Below, in pieces: positions 1 to 13,218 of a DNA stretch of 64,000 nucleotides. Both the position numbers and the translations under genes were made by a program. The notes below the pieces were generated by a model that saw nothing but the letters and a program-made list of their open reading frames with translations, did not search any database and was not told where the DNA came from. The stretch is from Anomaloglossus baeobatrachus (taxonomy: Eukaryota; Chordata; Amphibia; Anura; Aromobatidae): the NCBI RefSeq assembly GCF_048569485.1, contig NC_134353.1, positions 703,583,458 through 703,647,457 of the forward strand, given 5' to 3'. The stretch's first letter is position 1, and each line of letters begins with the position of its first letter.

Positions 1-178
1 GAAGAAACACATGATGACAGTCAATTTTACTCAATCTGGGGTAAGGATGATTCTGAGAAAGGTCAGGAATTAGCCCAGAACTACATGGGAGGACCTTGTT
101 TATGACCTAAAGAGAGCTGGGACCATAGTCTCAAAGATTACCGTTAGCAACACAATATGCTAAAAAGTCATGCAGTTT
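1..178 (+). pseudogene. Tc1-like transposase fragment (helix-turn-helix region)
   Basis: Reading the plus strand gives the N-terminal DNA-binding part of a Tc1 transposase: pieces such as GVRMILRKVRN, PRTTWEDLVYDLK and AGTIVSKITVSNT match the usual second helix-turn-helix. An in-frame TAG interrupts it after KVRN and the match ends near 178, where a MITE end follows. No catalytic domain is present. The element runs off the left edge of the window. Confidence 0.75.
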
Positions 179-250
179 TGAGGCCAAAAACGCACCCGAA
201 AAACGCGCAAAAACCCCGAGAAAAACGCACTTTGTGCACATAGCCTAAGA
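165..250. mobile_element. MITE right-end fragment
   Basis: An A-rich tail with repeated AAAAACGC words ends in GTGCACATAGCCTA. A closely similar tail lies at 17216-17293, ending GTGCGCACAAGGCCTAA, and the inverted left end of the same type lies at 41928. The TAA/TTA edge suggests a PIF/Harbinger-type MITE. Only one end is seen here. Confidence 0.4.
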
Positions 251-399
251 CTGATGCTTTGTCCAGGAGTTTTCCAGGGGGGAACCCACTGAGGAACTTG
301 TCCCCATTCTTCAGATGGGAGTTGTGGTGTCGGCGTTTTTGTACGTATTTTGAATCTGAAATAGTAGAAGCTCAATGTGATGCGCCATCTGTGGTTCCG

Positions 400-2712
400 G
401 GGAACAATTCCTTTGTCCCTTCTCATTTTTTTTACTTAAGGTCTTTGGAGAAGATTATGATTCTGTTCTTGCTGGTCACCCTAGAATTAAAGGAACTCTT
501 GAGACCACATTGTGTCGCTTTTGGTGACCCAAAATTCGGAGGCATGTGGTAACCTGTATATGCCTGAGCCACCTGTGCGCGCTCTAAGGCATCTCACTCT
601 CGTCCGTCTGGATGTTTGCAGCCTTTGAGTGTTCCCAGTCAACCTTGGACAGACATTTCTATGGATTTTATAACAAATCTACCCTCCTCCGCTAGTAATA
701 CGGTCATTTTGGTGATTTCCTAAAATGACACATTTTATCGCCTTACCATGCTTACCTAATGCCAAGACTTTAGCTTAGGTCTTTGCTTATAAAGTTGTTA
801 AACTCCACAGAGTTCCCTCTGATAATGTCTTTGATAGAGAAATTCAGTTACTTGGAGTGCATTTTGCTCTCGATTAGGCATTAAGCTATCTCATTTTTTG
901 TCATTCCACCCTCAATGTAATGGGCAGACAAAATGTGATAATCAAAATTTGGAACAGTATTCATGTTTTGTATCTGATAATCAGGAAGAGGGGGCCTCTT
1001 TCCCTCCTCTTGCCAAATTGCAATTAAGGCTGCTTTCACACTACGTTTTTTTAACATCCGTAATGAACGTTTTTTTTAACGCAAAAGCGGATCCAGTGCA
1101 AATGCGTTTTCATTTCAATGCATTTGCAATGGACTCGCGTTAACATGCGTTCACCTGCGTTTGCGTGCGTTATAGTGAGGATCCAGCGACTTGCAATTTT
1201 TTAACATTTTTCAAAAATGCTACTTGTAGCGTTTTTGAGCTGCGTCCAAATACTGCAAATTGCTGGATCCTGACTAAACAGCATGCAAACGCATGTGAAC
1301 GCTGGCATGCTGATAGACAGGATCCTGCTTGCTCTACTGAGCATGCACAGAAACCAGTCTCGGGTGATCAGTCCCTCTCTCTCCTCCCTCTCTCACCCTC
1401 TCCCTCCACCCTCTCATCCTCCCTCTCTCTCTCTGTCTCGCCCCCTCCCTCTCCTGTCTCTCTCTCCCACCTGAGAGCTGCGGACACTCGTAACCAAGGT
1501 AAATATCGGGTAACCACTTCTCTTAGTTACCCGATGTTTACGTTGGTTATGTGTACAGACGCTCGTAACCAAGATAAATATCGGGTATCCAAGCAAGTTA
1601 CCCGATGTTTACCTTGGTTACGAACCTCCGCAGTTGTACGAAGCCGGCTCCCATTCTGGCACGTTTAGTTCCCCTCACTCCCGATCACATGACTCCAATG
1701 CCCGCCCCTAAACATCCAGTGACAGGATCCTGCAAAATAACACATGCGTTAGCATGCGTTTTTTGCTGTAAAAGCAGGATCCGCTTTTACAGCAAAAAAA
1801 CGTTCATGACGCATGTTAAAAAAACGTAGTGTGAAAGCAGCCTAATAATCGTCCTCATGAATTCAATGTTGTATTACCATTTGTTTGTGTCTTGGTCAGC
1901 ATCCCCAGTTCTATACATTACAGGTGGGGCTCTCGCCAGGGGTCCCTGGGGGGATATAATTGTCTCATCTTTATCATCTACTTGGTAGAAGGTTCAGCAA
2001 CATTTTAGAGACATGGCATCTAAATATAAACGTGTGGCTGACTGTATTCAAATTGTCCCTCCAGTGAGGAAGGAAACAAACTCTAGCGCCACCTATTGGA
2101 AGTACAATCCTAACAGTCAAATGTGGCATTTTAAACAAGCCTTTTCATAAGACTTAGAATTTATTTGCCAGATCAGAATCCCAATTTGCAGACTGTAGAC
2201 ATGTGCCTGGTCCGGACCTATGCGTGGGTGATTTTGTGTAGTTATCTACCAGGAACATTAAACTCTAAATACCTTAATTGAAGTTAGGACTCTGGTTTAT
2301 TGGTCTGTATAAAATTATTATCGTCATTAATTAATGGTTTTACTCCTGGCACTACTAGAACCATTTTAAAATATATAATGTATTTCACAGGTCTCTGTTA
2401 AAAAAAAATACATGACTTCTGGAATCTGTCTTCTCTTACCTCTGGCTCCCGTCCTAATCGATGAATCATTAGAGTTTCAGGTTTCAAAAATTGTTGATTC
2501 CCGTTTTGTGCACCATTCGTTGCAGTATTTGGTTCATTGGCTGGTTTGTGGTTCTGAGGAAAGGATTTGGATACGAGCCTCTGATATCCATGCTGAGCAC
2601 CTGGTTAGGAGTTTTCATCGCCATCATTCAGAAAAAATGGGTTATGAGGGTCCAGAGGCCCCTCTTATATTGAGAGGTACCGTTACAAGAAGGTGTTTAC
2701 AACATCACCGCC
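400..2712 (+). mobile_element. Ty3/gypsy chromovirus fossil, 3' part of pol
   Basis: Broken pol region of a Ty3/gypsy chromovirus. Recognisable in order are the integrase zinc-binding region (about 430-540), the integrase core start (WTDISMDFITNLPSS, about 645-690), the end of the core (FHPQCNGQTKCDNQNLEQY, about 898-960) and a chromodomain (SLEFQVSKIVDSRFVHHSLQ, about 2470-2640). It is followed directly by an LTR. A MITE is inserted at 1028-1842. The copy carries many breaks and looks old. Gag, protease and reverse transcriptase are not in the window. Confidence 0.85.
1028..1842. mobile_element. PIF/Harbinger-type MITE, family 1 (in the gypsy fossil)
   Basis: Terminal inverted repeats begin GGCTGCTTTCACACTACG and are flanked by TAA on both sides, the 3-bp duplication typical of PIF/Harbinger. 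There is no transposase. The centre has a CT-rich run (about 1370-1470) and two palindromic cassettes (1491-1553 and 1564-1622) built around GTAACC...ATCGGGTA / TACCCGAT...GGTTAC. The same family lies inverted at 58435-59301. The insertion interrupts the integrase of the surrounding fossil, so it is younger. Confidence 0.85.
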
Positions 2713-3952
2713 TGTCATGTCGGTGTCAGGATTTGTGGAGACTACAGATTCTGGCACTCTGCCTGCTAAATTCTGATACTTGTGATCAGCGCAGGCAGAC
2801 TGGTGCATTGACCCGCAGACTAGTAGTTCATATGCAGGCTAGCAACAATTATCACTGATAGGCTGCTTGTTAGTCTCCTTTGATCACATAGTGTGGGTTA
2901 ACCAGTCACATTTACTTCCCTGCTATATATGCTGGCTGGACTCTTCTTTAAATGCTAGCTATAACTTCTCTATACTGGTCTGGTGAATTGTTGTGATCCA
3001 GACTTACTGGTGGTTGTACTTTTTCTGTGAGCAATTGTGGTGTTATCCCTTGTCCTTTTGTTGCTGCTTTTCTTCTCCTGCTTTCCTACTTAGTCTCTTA
3101 AGGGGGCTTTACACGGTAGCGATATCGCTAGCAATTTCTAGCGATAGCGACCGTGTAAGTACCCGCCCCCGTCGCGCATGCGATTGTTTGTGATCGCTGC
3201 CGCAGCGAACATTATCGCTACGCAGCGTCACACATACTTACCTGGTCGGCGGCGTCGCTGTGACTGCCGAACAATCCCTCCTTCAAGGGGGAGGGACGTT
3301 CGGCATCACAGCGACGTCACCGCAACGTCACTAAGCGGCCGGCCAATCAAAGCAGAGGGGCGGAGATGAGCAGGACATAACATCCCGCCCACCTCCTTCC
3401 TTCCTCATTGGAGCCGGCGGCAGGTAAGGAGACGTTCCTCGCTCCTGCGGTGTCACACATAGCGATGTGTGCTGCCGCATGAGTGATGAACGACGACGCT
3501 AAACATCCCTTACCGATTTTTTACTTTGGGACGACCTCTCCATGGTGAACGATTTTCACCATTTTTGAGGTCGCCTAAGGTCGCTGGTAAGTATTACACG
3601 CTGCGATATCTTAATGACGGCGGATGTGCGTCACTAACAACTTGACCCCGGCGACCAAACATTAACGATATCGTAGCGTGTAAAGCCCCCTTTACTGTTT
3701 GTTCCTGTGAGTTTGCAGTGTGTCTGTGATTTGGATTTTCTCTGTCTGTCTTTATCTGTGTCACCATCTCACTCCTATCCCTTTCTTCCCTGGGGAAAAA
3801 ACCTATTAGTTAAGGAGAATAGTAAGGCACGGGACTCTGGCATCTCCACCATCAGGGGTAATCCAGAGGTTAATTATAGCCTAGGATCCTTTAGTGTAAG
3901 GGACAGTATAGGAGCTCACTGTCCCTTGCTATCCTGCAATCATATTGTGACA
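2713..3952 (+). mobile_element. Ty3/gypsy LTR (3' LTR of the chromovirus fossil)
   Basis: Begins TGTCATGTCGG just after the chromodomain-bearing pol end and finishes ...TATTGTGACA, so it has TG...CA ends. Without the MITE at 3101-3691 it is about 650 bp. A mariner element begins two bases after its end. Fossil; the limits are inferred from position and the TG/CA ends, because no matching 5' LTR is in the window. Confidence 0.6.
3101..3691. mobile_element. PIF/Harbinger-type MITE, family 2 (in the LTR)
   Basis: Ends are AGGGGGCTTTACAC and its inverse, with perfect TTA duplications at 3098-3100 and 3692-3694. The interior is GC-rich with dispersed GCGATAGCGA/TCGCTA words. Related copies lie at 19334-19916 and 34036-34592. 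Non-autonomous: no open reading frame is credible. Confidence 0.88.
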
Positions 3953-4593
3953 TACGAGGGGATACTGATAAGTCTTTGGCTTTACACAAACAGAAACAAG
4001 ATAGGATGATGAAACTTTTTTTTAATCAGATATTTTTTATTTGAACTTTTCCAAAAAAACAAGTATAACAGCCCTGGGGATCGCAGTCCCCTTACCCCAC
4101 CCCTCCCCCCTCAGTTATCCCCCAACTTAGCAAAAATAAACACTTTAATATATGACATCAAAATAAGATCTCTTTCAATAAAAATAAATAGGTATATAGA
4201 GGAGTTTCTAAATATGCTACATATAAGTAGGAATTCTCTTTAATTCAACAAAATTATGCTCATATGAGACCCAAACGGAACCTCTGTAACTCTCTGGAAG
4301 CCAGGCCCGAACTATCTAGCCAGGCCGCCCAGACCTTATCAAATTTTGCGATACAACCTCTTTTCATGTAGACTGCTTTTTCCATATTAATCATCCAATT
4401 GACCTTACTAATATATTCCTGAACTGAGTCTAATCATCCAACCAGTGCTGTGCTATCAGCTATCTAGCCATATAGAGCATTCTAGCCACCGCTATTTTGC
4501 CATACTCATCTGTCATTAGGTCTTCAACATATCCCAGCACACATACCAAAGGTGAACGAACTATCCCCCCCACATAGACTTTGTTAATGAATT

Positions 4594-4846
4594 TAGGGAT
4601 GATCGAATATCACAAAATATTCGGCAATATTTGGCTTTGCGAATATTCGACGAATAGGTCGCCGCTATGCGAATATTCGATGCGCAATGTAAGTCTATGG
4701 GAAGCCTGAATAGTTGCTATTCGGCAACTATTCGGATTTCCCATAGACTTACATTGCGCATCGAATATTCGCAAATAGTCGAATAGCGGCGACCTATTCG
4801 TCGAATATGGGCATAGCCGAATATTTGAGGTATTCGATCATCCCTA
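4594..4846. mobile_element. Palindromic hAT-type MITE in the L1
   Basis: The whole 253-bp element is close to a perfect palindrome: it starts TAGGGATGATCGAATA, ends with the inverse, and the two halves (with GCGAATATTCGATGCGCAAT) mirror each other around about 4725. TAGGGATGA ends are of hAT type. The flanks read TTAATGAA / TTAATGAT, an 8-bp duplication with one change if the left edge is shifted by two bases. It can fold into one long hairpin. Confidence 0.8.
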
Positions 4847-4933
4847 TTAATGATATCTACTACTTCTTCCCAGAAACGGTCACGCCTAAGACAGGACCAC
4901 ATCATATGAATAAGATCTGCACACTGAGTCTTA

Positions 4934-5099
4934 AGGCCACTTTACACACACAGATAAATCTGCGGCAGATCTGTGGTTGCATTTAAATTGTGGACAATTA
5001 GTTCCAGCTTTGTGGCTGTGTACAAATGGAACAATATGTCCATGATTTCACTGCAACCACAGATCTGCCAAAGATTTATCTGTGTGTGTAAAGTGGCCT
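4934..5099. mobile_element. Short PIF/Harbinger-type MITE
   Basis: A 166-bp element with ends AGGCCACTTTACACACACAG and inverse, flanked by TTA on both sides (4931-4933 and 5100-5102). The inner repeats (AGATAAATCTGCGGCAGATC and its partner near 5060) extend the pairing, so it is almost a full foldback. Inserted in the L1. Confidence 0.85.
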
Positions 5100-5564
5100 T
5101 TACACCTATTAAACAAAGGGTTACCTCTGAGTCCAATATCATACAGAAATTTTGGAGTTCTATATTTTTGATGTAACAATAGTATCTGTGAATAATGGTG
5201 AGATTCACTCAAGGTTAAGTCTGGCAATCTCTCTAACATTTCCGTCCACTGACCATCTTCAATGGAACCTATTGCCCTCTCCCATTTTCCCTTGGACTTC
5301 GATGGAGACTTTGAAAGCAGCAAGTCCAGCACCATACAATAGATTACCGAAATTAAACCCCGTGACCCTTCGACCCCGGCTATTCTATTTATAACCCTAT
5401 TTTTGGGATCCCCTGTTCCAGTAGCATATACTCTGCTCGCTATGCATGTCGTAATCGTAAATATCTATAAAACTCGTGTTTAGGTAGATCGAACTCCCCC
5501 TGCAGCTGTATGAATTCCTTCAACTTGCCATTCTCCTCCAATATCTGAGCAAATGCACAAATCA

Positions 5565-6395
5565 TCCTCCAAGGCCAGCTCTGCCAGTTTTGCTGTGGTT
5601 GATTGTGCAGTGTGAGTGGAGGCGTTGTCCAGGAACAAGATTCATTTGGACAGCTTTCCCCACCTTTTGGCCTTCAGAGCTGTCTTCAATTAGTCAAAAA
5701 GTTCAATGTAATACCTTGCATTGATGGTGGAACCCCTGTGAAGGTAGTTCACTAGCAGCACACCCTCCTTATCCCAGAACACAAACACCATCACCTTAGT
5801 GGCTGATTTTTGCACCCTGAACTTCTTTGGACGACGAGAACCACTGTGTCTCCACTCTTTTGACTGCTCCTTGTTTTCAAGGTCAGACAAATAAATTCAG
5901 GTCTCATTCATAGTGACCAGTTGATCCAGGAAGTTCGTATCAGTCCGGAAACGCTGACTAATGGATCAGGAAGTTTTCACTCACATGCTTCTCTCATCTG
6001 TTGTCAGACATTTGGGGACCCACTTTGCAGATAGCTTCCTCATTTCCAAAAGTTCATGCATAATGACACAAACACGTTCACAGGCAATCCCCATGATGTC
6101 TGCTATTGCTTTAGCTGAAATTCGTTTATTTGTCCAGTATGAGGTTGTGCACAGCATCGACGATCTCCAGAACAATAACCACTCTCGGTCCTCCCGAACG
6201 CTCCTCAGGATGTGCTGAAGTGGCCAATTTTAAATTTGGCAACCCAGTTGTTAACTGTGGAATATGAAGGGCATTGATCCCCCAATGTCTGCAACATATC
6301 ACCATGGATATCCTTTGCATACTTTTCTTGCAGAAATAAGAATTTTATCACTCCTCTGCTCTCAGTTGCTGTGAATATTGCATTAGACTACGCCA
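5565..6395 (-). pseudogene. mariner transposase, N-terminal and central part
   Basis: The minus strand encodes a mariner transposase starting MAQSNAIFTATESRGVIKFL near 6395, then the HTH (YSTNVNNW-like, about 6250) and the catalytic core with VFWDKEGVLLVNYLHRGSTI and ILFLDNASTHTAQSTTAKL near 5590-5800. LDNAxTHTA is the region of the second catalytic aspartate of the DD34D triad. Several frameshifts and stops break the frame (for instance between the HTH and the core), and the last third is missing at the L1 junction near 5565. It is an inactive relic. Confidence 0.82.
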
Positions 6396-6631
6396 TTTTG
6401 TTTTCCCACGTGCGTAGAACACTGTTACCATAAGCAACAAACACAACATTTTGAAAACATATTAGACACATAAGGCTTTCATGTGATGTAACATTCGTTA
6501 CCATCAAAACAAAAAAAATCACAAAGCCAAAGACTTATCAGCAGCACCTCGTATATATATCTGTAGCTTTCTCACCATGAAAGGAGGGGAACAGAGGCAA
6601 AATTTCTTGCACAGGGGCACTAAGCTGTCGC

Positions 6632-8518
<1,887 letters not shown>

Positions 8519-8682
8519 TATATTATGAGAGATAGTATAGACTAGGATAGTTCCACTATTATAAACATGAGGATTAGATCACATTATAATAACATTGAGT
8601 TCTGAATATTTGGTATAGAATAAAATTAAAAAAATAAGCAGAAAAATAAAATATAGTGCTCAGAATAGAGATCACGGCTCCT

Positions 8683-8982
8683 ATTCATCAAGACCGGTGA
8701 AAAAATGAGGTGGTGTGGTGGTCTTACACTCCTGAGTCATAAAACGTTAGATTTCTGATGTGAGGAACGCCACAGCTAGTGATGAATTAGACAAGCCATG
8801 GTGTGACGCCCCGCCGTGCCCGTTACACCACAGCTCCGCTTATTTTGGTGTTGTGGGAAAAACTGGTGGGAAACATCAAAAGTCGCAAACTTTTTGTGCA
8901 TCTCTGAGTTACGCCAACATTTTTTGATTTTCCAAGGCAATTTACTCTAGCAAAATTGCTTTGATGAATTGGGTCTCAAATA
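8683..8982. repeat. Probable MITE with ATTCATCAAG ends
   Basis: About 300 bp bounded by CTATTCATCAAGACC and the inverse GCTTTGATGAATTGGG. No open frame. The family is not known to me; the inverted ends are the only support. Confidence 0.4.
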
Positions 8983-11007
8983 AGCGCATATAGTAGATAG
9001 CTAATAAGAATAAAGCCCCTTCTTCCTACTAGGTTTCTGAGTATTGCATCTTTATAAGCATGTATTCTCTGATCTCTTGGTGTGCACTCTGCACGTTACT
9101 AAAATTATGTTGTAACTCATATTGTGCACTTACACATTAGATTCATTTTTTACTGCTTATATGAGTTATATTATCATTATATAAGCTAATATATATCGTT
9201 GATGAATACGATTTACTCTGGTTTACTTTAGACAATTTCTTACTTTATTTTTTAATTCACATGAACTTTAACTTCTAGATAGCATCTATTGTATGTTTGA
9301 ATATCTTTTGCTCCTTGACTGATACATTACATTCGTAACATTACATCTTTCGTTTCTTTTGCCTATGTAGAACATCTTTTTTCTATGTGTTTTTATATAG
9401 TTTTTGCCTACTAGCAATCTACTATAATGTTTATGTAATTTTTGGAATATGTGTCTCAATTGTTCATTATAATCAATATAAGGTGATCTAACATCAGAAA
9501 TTAGATGTGGAAAATAATAGTTTAGATTGAGACAAATATAGGTTTGTGCTTTGCCATTTAGGATTACATACTGGCAATCAAGCTGCCGGGGTCAGTGTGT
9601 TCTTTGCATCTGGAATGGGTGGTGCTCGCTTACTCTGTTATTCTGCTTAAGCTGAGTTATGGGACTCGTATGATAAATTAAGCCTGTCACTCCCAAGGCA
9701 TGCTGTTTTTTTATTTCAAATGAGTAAAGTTTATAGACTTTTACTAATTAGCACATGAAACAATGTTTTCATAGAACTGTGCTTTTCATCATGCCATTTT
9801 GCTATAATGTAATACTTTGCACATATGCATTTATAATAATAACAGGAATGTTGGAGAATGTATGTGCATATGTGTTTACATATACTCCTAGTGGTATGTC
9901 TATTGCTAAAACAAACTTTTAAAAAATGTTCTTTATATAATACATAATGTTGAAAAAATATTACACATTTTAACCACTTGATTGTAAGAGTTGGTGCTAG
10001 CCCAACTACACGGGCATTTTACTGCCTCATCATATTCTCATGTAAGTTTACTTCATTGCTTCCTTATGTTTCTGGGCACATTTAAAAGAGTTATCCAGTT
10101 TAAAAAATAATTAAGGTATATTCTCCAACTTTAACCCTATTCTTCATCGCAGGCCATTGAATTGGTAATGAAGTGACAACACCCCGTCTTTGGTTACTTG
10201 ACAGGGGAGGCCTATACTAAAACAAGTAACTAAAACAGGACAACAATGGATGTATATCGAAATATGTCCTGTTCCAGTAGCCTTTACACTACAGCCAACC
10301 ACAGGCCCCAGAAATCAGATCACCAATGAACATTGTGAGGATGCACACATTCACATGCTGCATCATTAGAGGTTACTCACTCACTTTGCTGGTCTCCAAG
10401 GTAGCACACAGGAGCACGATTCTTTTAAAAGTTTAGCAGTTTATTAGGACAGCATAAACTGCATTTGTAGTTCATGTCACACACTGATGACAGTCCATAA
10501 CAGTCATGGTAAAACTCCACATGTTTCGATACCACTTTCTCAAAGAGAATCCCGCTGACCCCCAGTCAGCTGTAGCGAACCCTTTCTCTCTCTCGAGGCG
10601 TTTCCTTCAGAGAGGCTTCAATACCTCTGTTGGCAGATGAGCAGCCTCTCCACACTCTCTGCCATGTGCCAAACATTAGATTCCATTTTAGAAGTCAGCA
10701 GTGACACCTCCAACACACCCATGGGCGGGGTATGTGGATGGCCAGACCCACCCATCTCTCCGGCCATCCATGTTCCTTGACCCTATGAACACTACACTAA
10801 GAACCTGTGGCACTACAGGTACCAGCATGGCGTTCCAGAATCACACCACTTCCGTGGTACATACCGACCATCCACAATCAGGCCGATCGCCTTGTCACAA
10901 CATCATCATGTCGTGTACCAGAGTGGCCTAAACTGGAACCGGTACTTACATCTATAATACAGGTGAACAAATGCGCCTGTATTGTGCAAGTCTGAAACTG
11001 TATTTTT
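8983..11007. other. Non-coding stretch, no recognised element
   Basis: AT-rich sequence without a credible open frame. From about 10080 it becomes more GC-balanced. The stretch 10390-10700 looks like old interspersed repeat but gives no diagnostic ends. I see no promoter, RNA gene or exon I could defend. Confidence 0.5.
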
Positions 11008-11162
11008 TACATGGGAGGTAGTGAGCTCTCCATCAAAGGAAATCTTCAAGCGGAAACTGGATAAACATAGAGCTGGGATGATTTCAAAACCTGCACTCGC
11101 AGGGGGTTGGACCTGATGGCCCTTGAGGTCCCTTCCAACTCTACCATTCTATGATTCTATAG
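11008..11162 (+). mobile_element. CR1-clade LINE 3' end
   Basis: Encodes the last residues of a CR1-type ORF2 (SIKGNLQAETG, then TCTRRGLDLMALEVPSNS) and ends in the 8-bp tail motif ATTCTATGATTCTATA, the classic CR1 3' tail. Severely 5'-truncated. Confidence 0.82.
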
Positions 11163-11271
11163 TTTATTTCTTGTAGGAAGATATAACTTAAAGCAAACTG
11201 CTTATCATCTGTTAGATCAGATAATTCTGTTTACTATAGCTTATAATTAACAATAAATAAATTACTACTAA

Positions 11272-12239
11272 AGGCCCCGTCACACTAAGCAACATCGCTA
11301 GCAACATCGCTGCTAACGAACAACTTTTGTGACGTTGCTAGCGATGTTGCTGTGTGTGACATCCAGCAACAACCTGGCCCCTGCTGTGAGGTCGTTGGTT
11401 GTTGCTGAATGTCCTGGGCCATTTTTTAGTTGTTGCTGTCCCGCTGTGAAGCACAGATCGCTGTGTGTGACAGCGAGACAGCAACAACTAAATGTGCAGG
11501 CAGCAGGAGCCGGCTTCTGCGGAGGCTGGTAACCAATGTAAACATCGGGTAACCAAGAAACCCTGTCCTTGGTTACCCGATATTTACCTTTGTTACCAGC
11601 CTCCGCCGCTCTCACTGTCAGTGCCGGCTCCTGCTCTGTGCACATGTAGCTGCAGGACACATCGGGTTAATTAACCCGATGTGTGCTGTAGCTAGGAGAG
11701 CAGGGAGCCAGCGCTAAGCGGTGTGCGCTGCTCCCTGCTCTGTGCACATTTAGCTGCAGGACACATCGGGTAATTTACCCGATATGTGCTGTACTAGGAG
11801 AGCAGGGAGCCAGCGCTAAGCAGTGTGCGCTGCTCCCTGCTCTGTGCACATTTAGCTGCAGCACACATCGGGTAATTAACCCGATGTGTGCTGTACTAGG
11901 AGAGCAGGGAGCCAGCGCTCAGTGTGCGCTGCTCCCTGCTCTCTGCACATGTAGCTGCGTGAGCTGGTAACCAAGGTAAATATCGGGTTGGTTACCCGAT
12001 ATTTACCTTAGTTACCAAGCGCAGCATCTTCCACGCGGCGCTGGGGGGTGGTCACTGGTTGCTGGTGAGCTCACCAGCAACTCGTGTAGCCACGCTCCAG
12101 CGATCCCTGCCAGGTCAGGTTGCTGGTGGGATCGCTGCAGCGTCGCAGTGTGACATCTCACCAGCAACCTCCTAGCAACTTACCAGCGATCCCTATCGTT
12201 GTTGGGATCGCTGGTAAGTTGTTTAGTGTGACTGGACCT
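11272..12239. mobile_element. PIF/Harbinger-type MITE, family 3, with palindromic cassettes
   Basis: Inverted ends AGGCCCCGTCACACTAAGC / inverse, with TAA on both sides. The inside has palindromic cassettes at 11528-11597 and 11966-12017, and three tandem copies (about 11640-11960) of a module with CACATCGGGTAATTAACCCGATGTG and GAGAGCAGGGAGCCAGCGC. The element at 29179-30033 has the same plan with different termini. Confidence 0.85.
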
Positions 12240-12690
12240 TAAAAGAGGATTTCCATCCAAAATAAAAAAATGCTCTTACTCTGGTTAACCTCTTCACCAT
12301 CTGGCAATTTTTCGTCTTCCTTTCTTCCAAGAGACATAACTTTTACCATTTTTCCGTCAACATACACATATGAGGGTTTTTTTTGCAGGACAAGTTGTAC
12401 TTTTGCATGACACCATTCATTCTGGCACATATTGCACTGGAAAACAGGGGCGGAAATTCCAAATGCAGTGAAATTGTAAAAAAAAAGAGTGCAATTCCAC
12501 AATTGTCTTTTGGAGGTTTTTATTTACCATGCTCACTATATGGTAAAACTGACCTGGCAGTAGGATTCTCCAGGTTAGTACGTTTTCGTAGATACCAAAC
12601 ATGTACAATTTTGTTTTTTATTTAAGTAGTGAAAAACAAATTCTGAAATTTATTAAAAAAAAGAATTGTACTTTTGTCGGCATTTTTCAG
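12240..12690. repeat. Unclassified interspersed repeat
   Basis: The style (CTTCACCATCTGGCAATTTT, CAACATACACATATGAGGG, ACCATGCTCACTATATGGTA) looks like a widespread vertebrate interspersed repeat, but I cannot assign a class. Short open frames on both strands are not supported as genes. Confidence 0.35.
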
Positions 12691-12879
12691 TTGGTACTCA
12701 AGCCAGAAGATGTCACCCGGATGAGCCCAGCTGCCCCATGACCCAAGAGAAGAAAAGCTGCCTCCATTCAGCCCCAGAGAAGTGGGCATCAACAGACTGC
12801 ATATTCTGAGAGGGAACCGGTTCCCTGGGTGGTACCGTGAGTTTGGACTCGTGCGCATTGGGTTAAGGTTAAGTGCAGG

Positions 12880-13218
12880 CTTCTTACAGAACTGGAAGAC
12901 TTTTCCAAAGAAGAATGGATGAAAATCCCTCAAACAAGAATTGAAAGACTCTTAGCTGGCTACAAAAAGCGTTTACAAGCTGTGATACTTGCCAAAGGGG
13001 GTGCTACTAGGTACAAACCATGAAGAGTGCCCACATTTTTGCATCAGCCTATTGTCCTTTTTCATTAATTTTAAAATGTAAAAGATGAAAATAATTCTTT
13101 TTTTTGCCTAAAATCTTAAACATTATGCCTTTTAGAGATCATTTAATCTTCAACTTGATTACTGTTCGCAATAACAGTAATTTTGACTAGGGGTGTCCAA
13201 ACATTTACATCCCACTGT
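12880..13218 (+). pseudogene. Tc1-like transposon 3' end
   Basis: Encodes the C-terminal end of a Tc1 transposase, LEDFSKEEWMKIPQTRIERL and LLAGYKKRLQAVILAKGGATR, with a stop near 13021. The right terminal repeat ends GTTTGGACACCCCTAGTC in inverse at about 13185-13218. The 5' part with the catalytic triad is missing; unrelated repeat sequence adjoins at about 12880. Confidence 0.72.

Larger units (their letters stand above)
4015..5564 (-). mobile_element. L1-clade LINE, ORF2 C-terminus, 5'-truncated
   Basis: The minus strand encodes the end of an L1/Tx1-type ORF2: LRLRHA, FIQLQGEFDLPKHEFY, SKSKGKWERAI, LRGNPLFNRC, HMMWSCLRRDRFWEEVVDII, LGYVEDL, IAVARMLYMAR and INMEKAVYMKRGCIAKFDKV. This is the stretch after the reverse transcriptase. 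A poly-T at 4016-4023 is the tail. The L1 landed in the mariner and is 5'-truncated at about 5565. It is interrupted by a palindromic hAT MITE (4594-4846) and a small Harbinger MITE (4934-5099), and has in-frame stops. Confidence 0.82.
3955..6551 (-). mobile_element. mariner transposon (SETMAR/Hsmar-like), split by an L1
   Basis: Both ends carry inverted repeats starting CGAGG and containing CTGATAAGTCTTTGGCTT (plus strand near 3966, inverse near 6526), flanked by TA as expected for mariner insertion. The transposase reads on the minus strand from the right end. An L1 3' fragment (about 4015-5564) has replaced or split the C-terminal part, leaving only about 60 bp of the mariner 3' end at 3955-4014. 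The order of events is therefore gypsy LTR, then mariner, then L1, then the MITEs. Confidence 0.82.

Noticed and set aside
2993-3369. Short frames across the LTR and MITE
   Set aside because: They cross the boundary of the MITE at 3101, which is a clear insertion.
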